Shown here piece by piece: positions 31,091 through 39,903 of a stretch of DNA of 41,326 nt. How positions within the stretch are numbered: position 1 is the stretch's first letter; the number at the start of each line of letters is the position of its first letter. The stretch spans positions 1 to 41,326 of the forward strand of contig JAULZZ010000120.1 of NCBI GenBank assembly GCA_032117095.1, read 5' to 3'. The notes under the pieces were generated by a model, which worked only from the letters and a program-made list of their open reading frames with translations, had not been told where the DNA came from and made no database searches. Source of the DNA: REEB470 sp032117095 (GTDB lineage Bacteria > Bacillota > Bacilli > Paenibacillales > YIM-B00363). Made by a program: the position numbers and the translations under genes.

Positions 31091-32035
31091 CTATCCCTCC
31101 TTTCGCAAAGAAAGCCCCAGTTGTTCCAGCTTTTCTTGCACTTCTTCTAATGATTTTCGACCCAAATTACGTACTTTCATCATATCGTCTTCCGACTTCG
31201 ATGTCAGCTCAAATACCGTATTAATCGCTGCACGTTTTAGACAATTGTAGGAACGAACAGAAAGGTCGAGCTCTTCAATCGTCCGATCCATCAACCGTGT
31301 CGCCTCGTCCTCTTCTCGTTCCACCATAATTTCCAACTGTGACGATTGGACGTTCAGGTCGAGAAACAGCGAAAAGTGCTCAATTAAAATTTTCGAACTA
31401 ATGCTTACGGCTTCTTCAGGACCGATGCTCCCATCTGTCCACACTTCGATGGATAGTTTATCGTAGTTTGTCACTTGTCCAACACGGGTGTTTTCGACGG
31501 TGTAGTTCACCCGTGTAATTGGAGTAAAGATAGAATCTACGGGGATGAATCCGATCAACGTTTGGGTTTGCTTGTTTCTTTCCGCTGGAACGTATCCACG
31601 TCCTTGCTTGGCATAAATACGCATATTGAGTTTAGCACCTGGTGCCAACGAAGCGATGTGCAACGACGGATTGAGAATTTCTACGTCGCTATCGGCCTGA
31701 ATGTCACCGGCGGTGACGTTGCCTTCCCCATCGGCTTCAATCTCTAAAAGTTTTACTTCGTCGGAATGAATGCGCAATGACAGGCGTTTGAGGTTGAGCA
31801 CAATTTCCGTCACATCTTCCAACACACCTGGTACAATCGAAAATTCATGTTGTACCCCTTCAATTTGCACACTTGTCACGGCTGCACCTGGCAAAGAGGA
31901 AAGCAAAATGCGACGCAACGAATTGCCAAGTGTGGTGCCATATCCTCGTTCTAACGGCTCGATGACAAAACGACCGTACGTTCCGTCGTCACTTGTTTTC
32001 ACCGTTTCGATTTTTGGCTTTTCAATTTCTATCAT
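31091..32035 (-). CDS. rpoA: RNA polymerase alpha subunit
   Basis: Scaffold for polymerase assembly and a contact site for activators and UP elements. The 314-residue protein has an N-terminal domain with FVIEPLERGYGTTLGNSLRR and LLSSLPGAAVTSV, and a C-terminal domain (about 250-314) with LDLSVRSYNCLKRAAI and VRNLGRKSLEEV. The start at 32035 follows GGGAGGCAC. It is 70 bp after rpsK and four before rplQ. Confidence 0.98.
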   Translation of the reverse strand: MIEIEKPKIETVKTSDDGTYGRFVIEPLERGYGTTLGNSLRRILLSSLPGAAVTSVQIEGVQHEFSIVPGVLEDVTEIVLNLKRLSLRIHSDEVKLLEIEADGEGNVTAGDIQADSDVEILNPSLHIASLAPGAKLNMRIYAKQGRGYVPAERNKQTQTLIGFIPVDSIFTPITRVNYTVENTRVGQVTNYDKLSIEVWTDGSIGPEEAVSISSKILIEHFSLFLDLNVQSSQLEIMVEREEDEATRLMDRTIEELDLSVRSYNCLKRAAINTVFELTSKSEDDMMKVRNLGRKSLEEVQEKLEQLGLSLRKEG

Positions 32036-32105
32036 CGATGTGCCTCCCTTATATCGTCGCTATGCTCAACATCGAAGTGTTTTGGTGCATATGATTCTCT
32101 CTATG

Positions 32106-32504
32106 TTAGACGCGACGACGTTTTGGGGGACGACAGCCATTGTGTGGAATCGGCGTGACATCTTTGATCAAGTTCACTTCTAAGCCTGCCGCTTGCAACG
32201 AACGTATCGCGGCTTCACGTCCTGATCCAGGTCCTTTTACCATCACTTCGACGCTTTTTAGACCGTGTTCCATCGCACTTTTTGCCGCAGATTCAGCAGC
32301 CAGCTGTGCTGCATACGGTGTGCTTTTGCGTGACCCCTTAAATCCAAGCCCACCCGAACTCGCCCATGAGATCGCATTTCCATGCGTATCGGTAATGGTA
32401 ACGATCGTATTGTTAAACGACGAGCGAATGTGCGCCACCCCGTTTTCAATCTGTTTGCGATCGCGACGTTTGGTACGTACCGTTTTTTTTGCAGGTTTAG
32501 CCAT
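32106..32504 (-). CDS. rpsK: 30S ribosomal protein S11
   Basis: Platform protein of the small subunit. The 132-residue product has an N-terminal basic tail, VAHIRSSFNNTIVTITDTHG, SSGGLGFKGSRKSTPYAAQ, and the conserved end DVTPIPHNGCRPPKRRRV. It follows rpsM by 21 bp in the alpha operon. Confidence 0.98.
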   Translation of the reverse strand: MAKPAKKTVRTKRRDRKQIENGVAHIRSSFNNTIVTITDTHGNAISWASSGGLGFKGSRKSTPYAAQLAAESAAKSAMEHGLKSVEVMVKGPGSGREAAIRSLQAAGLEVNLIKDVTPIPHNGCRPPKRRRV

Positions 32505-32525
32505 GCGGTTTGCTTCACCCTTTCC

Positions 32526-32894
32526 CTATTTTTTCTTATTTGCTACCGTGCGACGTGGCCCTTTGCGGGTGCGCGCATTTGTTTTCGTGCGTTGACCACG
32601 CACAGGCAATCCCCGACGATGACGCAATCCCCGATAAGAACCAATCTCAATGAGCCGTTTGATGTTCATCGAAATATCCCGACGAAGGTCGCCTTCTACT
32701 TTGATCGTTTTATCGATCTGATCGCGCAGTTTCCCTACTTCTTCTTCGGTAAGATCTTTGATCCGTTTATTTGGATCGATTTCTGTGGTCGACAATAACG
32801 TTTTGGCTGTCGTTTTCCCAATTCCAAAGATGTATTGCAATCCAATTTCTACGCGCTTATCCCGTGGTAAGTCTACGCCTGCTATACGTGCCAT
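32526..32894 (-). CDS. rpsM: 30S ribosomal protein S13
   Basis: Head protein that contacts the large subunit and P-site tRNA. The 122-residue product contains MARIAGVDLPRDKRVE, YIFGIGKTTAK, GLRHRRGLPVRGQRTKTNAR and a basic tail. It follows rpmJ by 21 bp. Confidence 0.98.
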   Translation of the reverse strand: MARIAGVDLPRDKRVEIGLQYIFGIGKTTAKTLLSTTEIDPNKRIKDLTEEEVGKLRDQIDKTIKVEGDLRRDISMNIKRLIEIGSYRGLRHRRGLPVRGQRTKTNARTRKGPRRTVANKKK

Positions 32895-32915
32895 AGATTA
32901 TGAACCCACCTCCTC

Positions 32916-33029
32916 TTACCCTTGTTTTTGTTTGTGTTTCGGATTTTCACAAATTACCATCACGTTGCCTCGACGACGAATAATTTTGCATTTCTCACAA
33001 ATCGGCTTCACTGAAGGTCGTACTTTCAC
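32916..33029 (-). CDS. rpmJ: 50S ribosomal protein L36 (zinc form)
   Basis: The smallest ribosomal protein, 37 residues: it begins MKVRPSVKPICEKCK and ends NPKHKQKQG. Three cysteines and a histidine (CEKC, IC, H) form the zinc site of the C+ type. The GTG at 33029 follows GGAGGG; upstream in-frame codons are not conserved. It lies 83 bp after infA, the largest gap in this part of the operon. Confidence 0.97.
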   Translation of the reverse strand: MKVRPSVKPICEKCKIIRRRGNVMVICENPKHKQKQG

Positions 33030-33112
33030 GTCGGACACCCTCCCTACTGATTGATCCATTGACGAGTATTGTTGAGCCGTGTGTTTTGACGCGCTCATCG
33101 CTTTTTCACTGC

Positions 33113-33328
33113 TTATTTCCGATACGTAATGCGCCCGCGCGTGAGGTCATACGGGGAAAGTTGGATGACGACTTTGTCCCCTGTCAAAATCTTAATAATA
33201 TGGAGTCGCAACTTTCCCGATACGTGTGCTAAAATTCGATGCCCGTTTTCCAGTTCTACGCGAAACATCGCATTGGGCAATGGCTCAATGACGGTTCCTT
33301 CGACTTCGATCACACCTTCTTTAGCCAT
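33113..33328 (-). CDS. infA: Translation initiation factor IF-1
   Basis: Single OB-fold protein that binds the A site during initiation. The 71-residue product starts MAKEGVIEVEGTVIE, contains FRVELENGHRILAHVSGK and ends YDLTRGRITYRK. It overlaps the end of the upstream KOW gene by eight bases. Confidence 0.98.
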   Translation of the reverse strand: MAKEGVIEVEGTVIEPLPNAMFRVELENGHRILAHVSGKLRLHIIKILTGDKVVIQLSPYDLTRGRITYRK

Positions 33329-33653
33329 GTACAGACTCCTTTCCCAGGGTCACTGCATTCGTGTTTTCCAAGAATTTTAGCAAGGCAACACGCAATTTCC
33401 CGTTTGTCACTTTCCCTGTGGTGCATAAACTTGCCGCGATATCATGATTGATTTCCGTTGTCGCTTCCAGATGAAGGATGTTTTTCGTTTTGGGATTGTC
33501 CATCTTTCTTTTGTTTCCGTCTGCGATTTTAACGGCACGGTCGTTTGTCAGTTCCACCACGATTGCATATGCCATTTTGTTGCGACCCCGTAATATTTTG
33601 ACGACTTGACCGAGTACGAAGCCGTGGGAAAATGCCGTTTCGCCCTGTTTCAT
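33321..33653 (-). CDS. KOW-domain RNA-binding protein, YbzG-like
   Basis: A 110-residue protein with an N-terminal KOW/L14e-like fold: FVLGQVVKILRGRNKMAYAIVVE, then VKIADGNKRKMDNPKTKNILHLEATT. The same kind of gene (ybzG) sits between map and infA in B. subtilis. Here it starts three bases after adk and overlaps infA by eight, so map has no room between them. A ribosome-associated role is likely but not demonstrated by the sequence. Confidence 0.85.
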   Translation of the reverse strand: MKQGETAFSHGFVLGQVVKILRGRNKMAYAIVVELTNDRAVKIADGNKRKMDNPKTKNILHLEATTEINHDIAASLCTTGKVTNGKLRVALLKFLENTNAVTLGKESVHG

Positions 33654-33656
33654 CCG

Positions 33657-34310
33657 CTAACCAATCTCCCGAAAGAACAGCGAACGAAGTAGTGCCGTCA
33701 CTTCATCGCGACTTTTTTGTCCGTCAATCGTGCGCAAAACGTCTTTTTTTGCATAGAAATCGAGCAATGGTGCTGTTTTCTTTTCGTATTCATCCAGCCG
33801 TACCGCGACGCGTGCCTCCGTATCGTCGGAGCGCTGATACAATTCTCCCCCGCATTTGTCGCACACGCCGGTTACTTTTGGCGGATGATTGTGCAAATGG
33901 TACGTGGCTCCACAGCTTCGGCAAACCGTACGTCCTGTCAACCGTTGAAGCAACTGTGCACGATCTACGTGCAAATTCACGACGTGGTCGATTTTTTGTT
34001 GGCGTTGCCGCAACAGCACTTCTAATGCTTCTGCTTGGGCAATCGTACGGGGGAAGCCATCCAACAAAAATCCTTGCGCACAGTCTTCTTTGCCTAGTCG
34101 CTCCCGTACAATGCCGACCGTAATGTCATCGGGCACGAGCTTTCCTGCATCCACATACGTTCTCGCTTCGCATCCGAGTGCGGTTTGTTCCCTCATCGCC
34201 AACCGAAACGCATCGCCTGTGGAAATATGAGGAATATGCAGCTGTGCAACAATTTGTTCCGCTTGCGTCCCTTTTCCCGCCCCAGGTGGGCCCAATAGGA
34301 TCACATTCAT
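33657..34310 (-). CDS. adk: Adenylate kinase (zinc-lid form)
   Basis: Interconverts AMP, ADP and ATP. The 217-residue protein has the P-loop GPPGAGKGTQ (7-16), ISTGDAFR (29-36), LDGFPRT (83-89) and a zinc-binding lid with cysteines 130, 133, 150 and 153, the same numbering as in the Bacillus stearothermophilus enzyme. The ATG at 34310 follows AAAGGAGCG; a longer N-terminus was rejected. It follows secY by 61 bp. Confidence 0.97.
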   Translation of the reverse strand: MNVILLGPPGAGKGTQAEQIVAQLHIPHISTGDAFRLAMREQTALGCEARTYVDAGKLVPDDITVGIVRERLGKEDCAQGFLLDGFPRTIAQAEALEVLLRQRQQKIDHVVNLHVDRAQLLQRLTGRTVCRSCGATYHLHNHPPKVTGVCDKCGGELYQRSDDTEARVAVRLDEYEKKTAPLLDFYAKKDVLRTIDGQKSRDEVTALLRSLFFREIG

Positions 34311-34371
34311 GGGTTGCGCTCCTTTTTTTGCATAAAAGGTGACCAAAAAAATCTTCTTTCCACTGCGAAAA

Positions 34372-35676
34372 TTACCGATTAATAAACCCCTTATAGTGAC
34401 GTTTGATCAACTGACTTTCTACTTGTTTCATCGTTTCTAACCCTACCCCAACGACAATGAGTAAACTCGTCCCCCCGATCGTGACCGATTGAGGCAATCC
34501 CGCGAGTTTCCCAAAAAATACAGGAAGAATAGAAATCGCTGCGAGAAAGAGGGCACCCGACAACGTGATTCGATTGATCACTTTTGTCAAATACTTGGAC
34601 GTCGTCAGTCCAGGGCGAATCCCAGGAATGTATCCACCGTTTTTTTGCATATTTTCTGCAAGTTGTATTGGATTGAGTTGGATAAACGTATAAAAGTACG
34701 TAAACCCAATGATCAACAATACGTACAACACCATTCCCAATGGTGCGGTATACGACATGTTTTCGATGATCCAATCCGCAACGGGATTCGTCCGAAAGAA
34801 ACTGGCGATCGTACTCGGAAACATCAGCAACGAGAGTGCAAAGATGACGGGAATGACCCCCGCTGCATTGACTTTCAATGGGATGTGCGTCGCTTGCCCA
34901 CCGACCATTTTTCGACCGACAACGCGTTTTGCGTATTGCACCGCAATTTTACGCACACCTTGTTGGACGAAGATGACCCCTACAGTGATCGCGACGACCA
35001 CAAGCACGATGATCAACACTTTGAGAATGCTGAGGAACAACACCGTGGAGTCTGTATTGACAAACTGCGTCTCATAAATTTGCTGCACCGCAGATGGGAT
35101 TCCTGCGATAATTCCTGCAAAAATGAGAATGGAAATGCCGTTGCCGATGCCACGCTCTGTAATTTGCTCACCCAACCACATGAGAAACGCTGTTCCCGCA
35201 GTCAAGACGATCGCGATCATCGTGTACGTCGTGAATCCAGTGTCGTTGATCAAGTTTGGGACAAGATTATTAAAGCCGATCGCCAAGCCGTACGCCTGCA
35301 ATACCCCCAAAATGATCGTCCCATAGCGCGTAATTTGTGCGAGTTTTTTACGACCGACTTCGCCTTCTTTTGCCCACTGGGTGAGTTTTGGGATGACGTC
35401 CATCGACAACAACTGCACGATAATCGAAGCGGTAATGTACGGCACAATCCCCATTGCAAAAATAGAAAATTGGAACAACGCACCGCCCGAAAACGTGTTG
35501 ATCAAATTGAATATCCCCGCGGATTGTTGAAAATCAAAGCTGCGCAACAAATCCAAATTGACGTTGGGTACGGGGATAAAAGACCCGATCCGATAGACGA
35601 TAAGCACAGCGAGCGTAAACAAAATGCGGTTGCGCAACTCTGGTACGGTCCATATGTTCCGAATCGTGGAGATCAT
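34372..35676 (-). CDS. secY: Protein translocase channel SecY
   Basis: Central pore of the Sec translocon. The 434-residue protein has ten predicted membrane helices. Landmarks are the N-terminal RNRILFTLAVLIVYRIGSFIPVP, the plug and helix 2a region, GGQATHIPLKVNAAGVIPVIFA and the C-terminal cytoplasmic tail ending QLIKRHYKGFINR. Its ATG overlaps the rplO stop as ATGA. It is followed by adk as in other Bacilli. Confidence 0.98.
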   Translation of the reverse strand: MISTIRNIWTVPELRNRILFTLAVLIVYRIGSFIPVPNVNLDLLRSFDFQQSAGIFNLINTFSGGALFQFSIFAMGIVPYITASIIVQLLSMDVIPKLTQWAKEGEVGRKKLAQITRYGTIILGVLQAYGLAIGFNNLVPNLINDTGFTTYTMIAIVLTAGTAFLMWLGEQITERGIGNGISILIFAGIIAGIPSAVQQIYETQFVNTDSTVLFLSILKVLIIVLVVVAITVGVIFVQQGVRKIAVQYAKRVVGRKMVGGQATHIPLKVNAAGVIPVIFALSLLMFPSTIASFFRTNPVADWIIENMSYTAPLGMVLYVLLIIGFTYFYTFIQLNPIQLAENMQKNGGYIPGIRPGLTTSKYLTKVINRITLSGALFLAAISILPVFFGKLAGLPQSVTIGGTSLLIVVGVGLETMKQVESQLIKRHYKGFINR

Positions 35677-36116
35677 GCAATCACCTCGATTGTGGAACCA
35701 TTGGATTCGATTTTTTCTTTTGCCGTAGCAGAAAAGTGATGCGCAGAAACCGTTAGTTTTACGGTTAGTTCACCATTTCCAAGAATTTTTATCCCATCAC
35801 CAACTTTACGAATGACCCGTGTGGCGAGCAACAATTCTGGGGTGACATGCGTTCCCTCCATAAATCCATTGAGCTGGGACACGTTGACAATCGTAAATTG
35901 TTTGCGAAATGGGTTGTGAAAGCCCCGCTTCGGCACCCTGCGGTACAAAGGATTTTGACCTCCTTCAAACCCAGGCCGCACGCCTCCACCAGAACGCGCA
36001 TTTTGACCTTTATGTCCCCGTGTGGATGTTTTCCCCATCCCACTACCAATGCCTCGACCGACACGTTTGCGCGCATGTCGTGATCCTGGGGCTGGAGTTA
36101 AGTCTGATAATTTCAT
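35673..36116 (-). CDS. rplO: 50S ribosomal protein L15
   Basis: Large-subunit protein of 147 residues. It begins MKLSDLTPAPGSRHARKRVG and contains RGHKGQNARSGGGVRPGFEGG, the basic glycine-rich stretch that winds into the rRNA. The ATG at 36116 follows AAGGAGGTGC; a TTG one codon earlier is less likely. Confidence 0.97.
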   Translation of the reverse strand: MKLSDLTPAPGSRHARKRVGRGIGSGMGKTSTRGHKGQNARSGGGVRPGFEGGQNPLYRRVPKRGFHNPFRKQFTIVNVSQLNGFMEGTHVTPELLLATRVIRKVGDGIKILGNGELTVKLTVSAHHFSATAKEKIESNGSTIEVIA

Positions 36117-36147
36117 CAAAGCACCTCCTTTTTTTATGAATAATTTT

Positions 36148-36330
36148 TTATTCGACTTCTTTGTACTCTACCAAATGCGATACTTTTTGAATCAATCCAC
36201 GAATAATCGGATTGTCTTGGTGCACGACGGTTTGGCGAATTTTACGTAATCCAAGCGATTGCACCGAAAGGCGTTGTCGTGCTGGCCAGCCGATTAAACT
36301 GCGCTTTAACGTGACTTCCAACTTTGCCAT
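36148..36330 (-). CDS. rpmD: 50S ribosomal protein L30
   Basis: A 60-residue protein starting MAKLEVTLKRSLIG, followed by LGLRKIRQTVVHQDNPIIRGL. The ATG at 36330 follows GGGGTGG. It lies 12 bp after rpsE and 31 bp before rplO. Confidence 0.96.
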   Translation of the reverse strand: MAKLEVTLKRSLIGWPARQRLSVQSLGLRKIRQTVVHQDNPIIRGLIQKVSHLVEYKEVE

Positions 36331-36342
36331 TTGTTCCACCCC

Positions 36343-36846
36343 TTATGGTCGCAACAATTGCGAGACCGTTTTCCCCCGAAGTTTTGCAACTTCTTCTACC
36401 CGTTTTAGTCTGGACAATCCTTCTAGCGTAGCGTTGACCATATTGATTGAGTTTGATGAACCGAGTGATTTCGTCAAGATGTCTTCCACGCCGGCGAGCT
36501 CCAATACTGCACGAATAGCTCCCCCTGCAATGACACCCGTACCTTCCGAAGCAGGTTTTAATAATACGGCTCCTGCGCCAAACTTGCCTGTCACTGGGTG
36601 CGGGATTGTCTTTTTGACGATCGGTACTTTCACAAGATTTTTCTTTGCATCTTCGATGCCTTTGCGAATCGCATCTGGCACTTCTGAAGCTTTTCCGATG
36701 CCGGCTCCGACATGGCCTTGCCCGTCTCCCACGACCACGAGGGCACTAAAACTAAAACGTCTGCCCCCTTTGACTACTTTTGAAACACGATTGATGTGTA
36801 CCACTTTTTCTGACAACTCTCCGACTGTCTGGGGATCAATGCGCAA
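36343..36846 (-). CDS. rpsE: 30S ribosomal protein S5
   Basis: Contributes to decoding accuracy and the mRNA entry channel. The 167-residue protein contains VVKGGRRFSFSALVVVGDG, VGAGIGKASEVPDAIRKGIE, PASEGTGVIAGGAIRAVLE and LGSSNSINMVNAT, standard for the family. It starts 30 bp after rplR. Confidence 0.98.
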   Translation of the reverse strand: MRIDPQTVGELSEKVVHINRVSKVVKGGRRFSFSALVVVGDGQGHVGAGIGKASEVPDAIRKGIEDAKKNLVKVPIVKKTIPHPVTGKFGAGAVLLKPASEGTGVIAGGAIRAVLELAGVEDILTKSLGSSNSINMVNATLEGLSRLKRVEEVAKLRGKTVSQLLRP

Positions 36847-36876
36847 TCGTAACCCTCCTTTTTCGTTCCTCCATAA

Positions 36877-37242
36877 CTAAAATTGAAGACCGCCTGAGCG
36901 CGCAGCCTCCGCCAATGCGGCGACACGACCGTGATACAAATAACCACCACGATCAAACACGATGTGCGTGAACCCCTTTGCAATGGCCCGTGTAGCGATT
37001 AAGTTGCCCACAAATTGCGCAGCCTCAATGTTTGCCCCGTTTTTTTCTTTTCCGAATGTTTTGTCCATCGTAGATGCACTGACGAGTGTCGTACCCGTTT
37101 CGTCGTTAATGATTTGAGCATAAATGTGTTTTGAAGACCGGAACACATTCAGACGCGGTTTTGTCGCTGTGCCCATTACTTTTTTGCGAATGCGTTGATG
37201 CCTAATTTTTCGTGCCTCGTTGCGATCAGCCTTGCTAATCAT
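36877..37242 (-). CDS. rplR: 50S ribosomal protein L18
   Basis: Binds 5S rRNA in the central protuberance. The 121-residue protein contains RHQRIRKKVMGTATKPRLNV, SSKHIYAQIINDE, and a C-terminal VFDRGGYLYHGRVAALAEAAR. It lies 42 bp after rplF. Confidence 0.98.
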   Translation of the reverse strand: MISKADRNEARKIRHQRIRKKVMGTATKPRLNVFRSSKHIYAQIINDETGTTLVSASTMDKTFGKEKNGANIEAAQFVGNLIATRAIAKGFTHIVFDRGGYLYHGRVAALAEAARSGGLQF

Positions 37243-37284
37243 ATGTGCGTGTTTCCTCCTTTACGTGTGCGCAGGGCAGACGCC

Positions 37285-37830
37285 TTATTTTTTCTTGCCG
37301 CCTGTTTTTCCTTCTTTGCGCAAGATGCGTTCTTTCTCATACTTGATTCCTTTGCCTTTATACGGTTCAGGAGGACGTACAGCGCGGATTTTTGCCGCAT
37401 AGGCGCCGACAATTTCTTTGTCAATCCCACGAACAATAATTTTATTGTTGGCAGGCACCTCGAATGCAATGTCTGTTTCGGGCAATATTTCCACAGGGTG
37501 TGAGTATCCAACGTTCAACACGAGTTTGTCCCCCGTTTTGTTCGCACGATATCCTACGCCCACAAGATCTAATGTTTTGGCAAACCCTTCCGTAACCCCT
37601 TGCACCATATTGGCGATGACGCTACGTGTCGTCCCATGCAAGGAACGGTGTGTTTTGTTGTCGCTCGGACGCTCTACGACAATTTCCGTGGGGTTAATTT
37701 TCACGATCATATCTTTGTGTAAAGTACGTGCTAATAAGCCTTTGGGTCCTTGTACAGTCAATGCTTGTTGATCCAGTGTGATTTGGACACCCGAGGGTAC
37801 AGGGATGGGTTTACGTCCAATGCGTGACAT
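37285..37830 (-). CDS. rplF: 50S ribosomal protein L6
   Basis: Large-subunit protein near the factor-binding site. The 181-residue product starts MSRIGRKPIPVPSGV and has LVGVGYRANKTGDKLVLNVG and VRPPEPYKGKGIKYEKE. The lysine-rich C-terminus KTGGKKK is typical. It starts 18 bp after rpsH. Confidence 0.98.
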   Translation of the reverse strand: MSRIGRKPIPVPSGVQITLDQQALTVQGPKGLLARTLHKDMIVKINPTEIVVERPSDNKTHRSLHGTTRSVIANMVQGVTEGFAKTLDLVGVGYRANKTGDKLVLNVGYSHPVEILPETDIAFEVPANNKIIVRGIDKEIVGAYAAKIRAVRPPEPYKGKGIKYEKERILRKEGKTGGKKK

Positions 37831-37848
37831 CGTTACACCTCCTTTTGT

Positions 37849-38247
37849 TTACCAGACGTAGCATATGATTTCTCCACCCGCTTGGGCTTGTCGTGCCGCT
37901 TTGTCCGTCATGAGTCCTTGTGAAGTCGAAACGACAGCGATTCCTAACCCCCCAAGCACACGTGGCAGTTCACTTGATTTTGCATATACACGCAGCCCTG
38001 GTTTGCTGATGCGTTTGAGCCCACTGATGACACGCTCGTTGTTTTGGCCGTATTTGAGGAACAAACGAATGAGACCTTTTTTGTGATCCCCTACAAACTC
38101 AGCATCTTTCACAAAACCTTCATTTTTCAAGATTTGGGCAATTTGTCGTTTGATTTTGGATGACGGGATTTCAACGGTTTCATGACGAACGATGTTCGCA
38201 TTTCGAATGCGTGTCAACATATCTGCGATCGGATCGGTCATTACCAT
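37849..38247 (-). CDS. rpsH: 30S ribosomal protein S8
   Basis: Primary 16S-binding protein and translational repressor of the spc operon in E. coli. The 132-residue form starts MVMTDPIADMLTRIRNAN and ends with the conserved GLMTDKAARQAQAGGEIICYVW. The ATG at 38247 was chosen for its nine-base spacing from AAGGAGG; an ATG two codons earlier is only three bases from it. Confidence 0.97.
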   Translation of the reverse strand: MVMTDPIADMLTRIRNANIVRHETVEIPSSKIKRQIAQILKNEGFVKDAEFVGDHKKGLIRLFLKYGQNNERVISGLKRISKPGLRVYAKSSELPRVLGGLGIAVVSTSQGLMTDKAARQAQAGGEIICYVW

Positions 38248-38277
38248 GCGCATATCCCTCCTTTCATGGTCGATTGA

Positions 38278-38463
38278 TTACCAGCTTGCTTTTCGTACGC
38301 CCGGTATTTGCCCTTTGTAAGCGAGTTCGCGGAAACAAATCCGACAAATGTGGAATTTCCGCAAAACAGCGTGTGGGCGGCCACACCTTTCGCACCGTGT
38401 ATACGCTTGTACTTTGAACTTTGGTTCACGTTGTTGGCGTACTTTAATCGATGTTTTAGCCAC
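38278..38463 (-). CDS. rpsN: 30S ribosomal protein S14, type Z
   Basis: The 61-residue zinc-binding form: MAKTSIKVRQQREPKFKVQ, the cysteine pairs CERC and CRIC, and the end GQIPGVRKASW. This short four-cysteine version is typical of Gram-positive bacteria. It lies 70 bp after rplE and 30 bp before rpsH. Confidence 0.98.
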   Translation of the reverse strand: MAKTSIKVRQQREPKFKVQAYTRCERCGRPHAVLRKFHICRICFRELAYKGQIPGVRKASW

Positions 38464-38533
38464 GTGTGTACATTCACCTCCGTGTTCTCATAAAACAAAT
38501 GTGCGCTTTTGCTCATGCGCGGTTTCACTTTCT

Positions 38534-39082
38534 CTACGTCGATACAATGAACGGCATCCCGAGCTGTTTTAATAATTCGCGTGCTTCTTCGTCGTTCTTG
38601 GCCGTGGTCACGATGACGACGTCCATCCCGCGAATTTTGTTTACTTTGTCATACTCGATTTCTGGGAAAATGAGTTGTTCTTTGAGGCCCAACGTATAAT
38701 TTCCTCTGCCGTCGAACGCTTTATTGGATACACCACGAAAGTCACGTACCCTTGGGAGTGCAACATTCATCAGTTTATCCAAAAAATAATACATGCGTTC
38801 ACCACGCAAAGTCACTTTCGCTCCGATCGGCATTCCTTCCCGTACTTTGAACCCCGCAATCGATTTTTTAGCACGGGTAATGACTGGCTTTTGCCCACTG
38901 ATTGTTTTTAGCTCGTCTACCGCGACATCGAGCAATTTTGCATTCCCAACCGCTTCACCAAGACCCATGTTAATGACAATCTTATCAATTTTCGGTACTT
39001 GCATGATCGATTTGTAACTAAACTTTTGAAGTAACGCTGGCGTAACTTCGGTGAGAAACCGTTGTTTTAATCGGGCAACCAC
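38534..39082 (-). CDS. rplE: 50S ribosomal protein L5
   Basis: Binds 5S rRNA and contacts P-site tRNA. The 182-residue protein contains SIMQVPKIDKIVINMGLGEA, GQKPVITRAKKSIAGFKVRE, GMPIGAKVTLRGERMYYFLD and GMDVVIVTTAKNDEEARELL. A GTG at 39082 was chosen because GGAGGAGG lies eight bases before it; the longer frame beginning at 39115 includes the ribosome binding site and overlaps rplX. Confidence 0.96.
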   Translation of the reverse strand: MVARLKQRFLTEVTPALLQKFSYKSIMQVPKIDKIVINMGLGEAVGNAKLLDVAVDELKTISGQKPVITRAKKSIAGFKVREGMPIGAKVTLRGERMYYFLDKLMNVALPRVRDFRGVSNKAFDGRGNYTLGLKEQLIFPEIEYDKVNKIRGMDVVIVTTAKNDEEARELLKQLGMPFIVST

Positions 39083-39111
39083 AGTCGAATCCTCCTCCTT
39101 TACTAAAAGTG

Positions 39112-39465
39112 TCAATCGATTTTTGCGCCAGAACGTTTGGCAATCCGAATTTTCTTGCCGTCTTCCTGCACCATGTAACCGATTCGCGTTGGTTTTTTTG
39201 TTTTGGGGTCGATGTGCATCACATTCGACACATGGATCGAGGCTTCTTGTTCAAGAATGCCGCCTTGTTGATTTTTTTGGCTTGGTTTTGTGTGGCGCAA
39301 CACTTTATTGATCCCTTCAACGAGCACGCGGTTTTCACGCGGATACGCTTCGATCACACGCCCTGTCTTGCCCTTATCCTTGCCCGTGATCACGATGACC
39401 CGATCGTCTTTTTTTACATGGAGTTTGTGATTGTGGCTTTCTAGCACTTTTTTTTGCTTTGGCAT
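39112..39465 (-). CDS. rplX: 50S ribosomal protein L24
   Basis: Assembly-initiating KOW protein. The 117-residue product has DDRVIVITGKDKGKTGRVIE (KOW), RVLVEGINKVLRHTKPSQ and PTRIGYMVQEDGKKIRIAKR. Its N-terminus carries about 14 residues (MPKQKKVLESHNHK) before the usual LHVKK start; the ATG at 39465 has GGGGTGAAC upstream, so the extension is probably real. Confidence 0.95.
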   Translation of the reverse strand: MPKQKKVLESHNHKLHVKKDDRVIVITGKDKGKTGRVIEAYPRENRVLVEGINKVLRHTKPSQKNQQGGILEQEASIHVSNVMHIDPKTKKPTRIGYMVQEDGKKIRIAKRSGAKID

Positions 39466-39490
39466 ACGTCTGTTCACCCCGCTTTATCGA

Positions 39491-39859
39491 TCAAATGACT
39501 TCTGGTGCTAAAGACACTATCTTCATGTATTCTTTGTCGCGCAATTCTCTTGCCACGGGTCCAAAAATGCGGGTACCTCTTGGGCTTTTGTCTTCTTTCA
39601 CGATGACAGCGGCATTCTCGTCGAATGAGATGTACGAACCATCTTTACGGCGTGCTCCGTTGACCGTACGGACGACGACTGCCTTGATCACATCGCCTTT
39701 TTTAACAACGCCCCCGGGTGTTGCTTCTTTGACAGAACAAACGATCAAGTCTCCAATGTCTGCTGTGCGACGCCCTGTGCCACCGAGCACACGAATACAC
39801 ATCAGTTCTTTGGCGCCTGAGTTGTCTGCTACGCGCAACCGTGTAAATGGTTGGATCAT
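39491..39859 (-). CDS. rplN: 50S ribosomal protein L14
   Basis: Subunit-interface protein of 122 residues: MIQPFTRLRVADNSGAKELM, VKKGDVIKAVVVRT, ENAAVIVKEDKSPRGTRIFG and REKEYMKIVSLAPEVI-like end (here RDKEYMKIVSLAPEVI). It lies 44 bp after rpsQ and 25 before rplX. Confidence 0.98.
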   Translation of the reverse strand: MIQPFTRLRVADNSGAKELMCIRVLGGTGRRTADIGDLIVCSVKEATPGGVVKKGDVIKAVVVRTVNGARRKDGSYISFDENAAVIVKEDKSPRGTRIFGPVARELRDKEYMKIVSLAPEVI

Positions 39860-39903
39860 GTTGCATCCCCTCCTTCTCGTTCATTGTACTTTCGTGTGAT
39901 GTT

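Noticed and set aside
34489..35739. A 416-codon plus-strand frame opposite secY.
   Set aside because: It is antisense to a highly conserved gene, and its product is rich in Arg, Asp and Asn with no recognisable domain.
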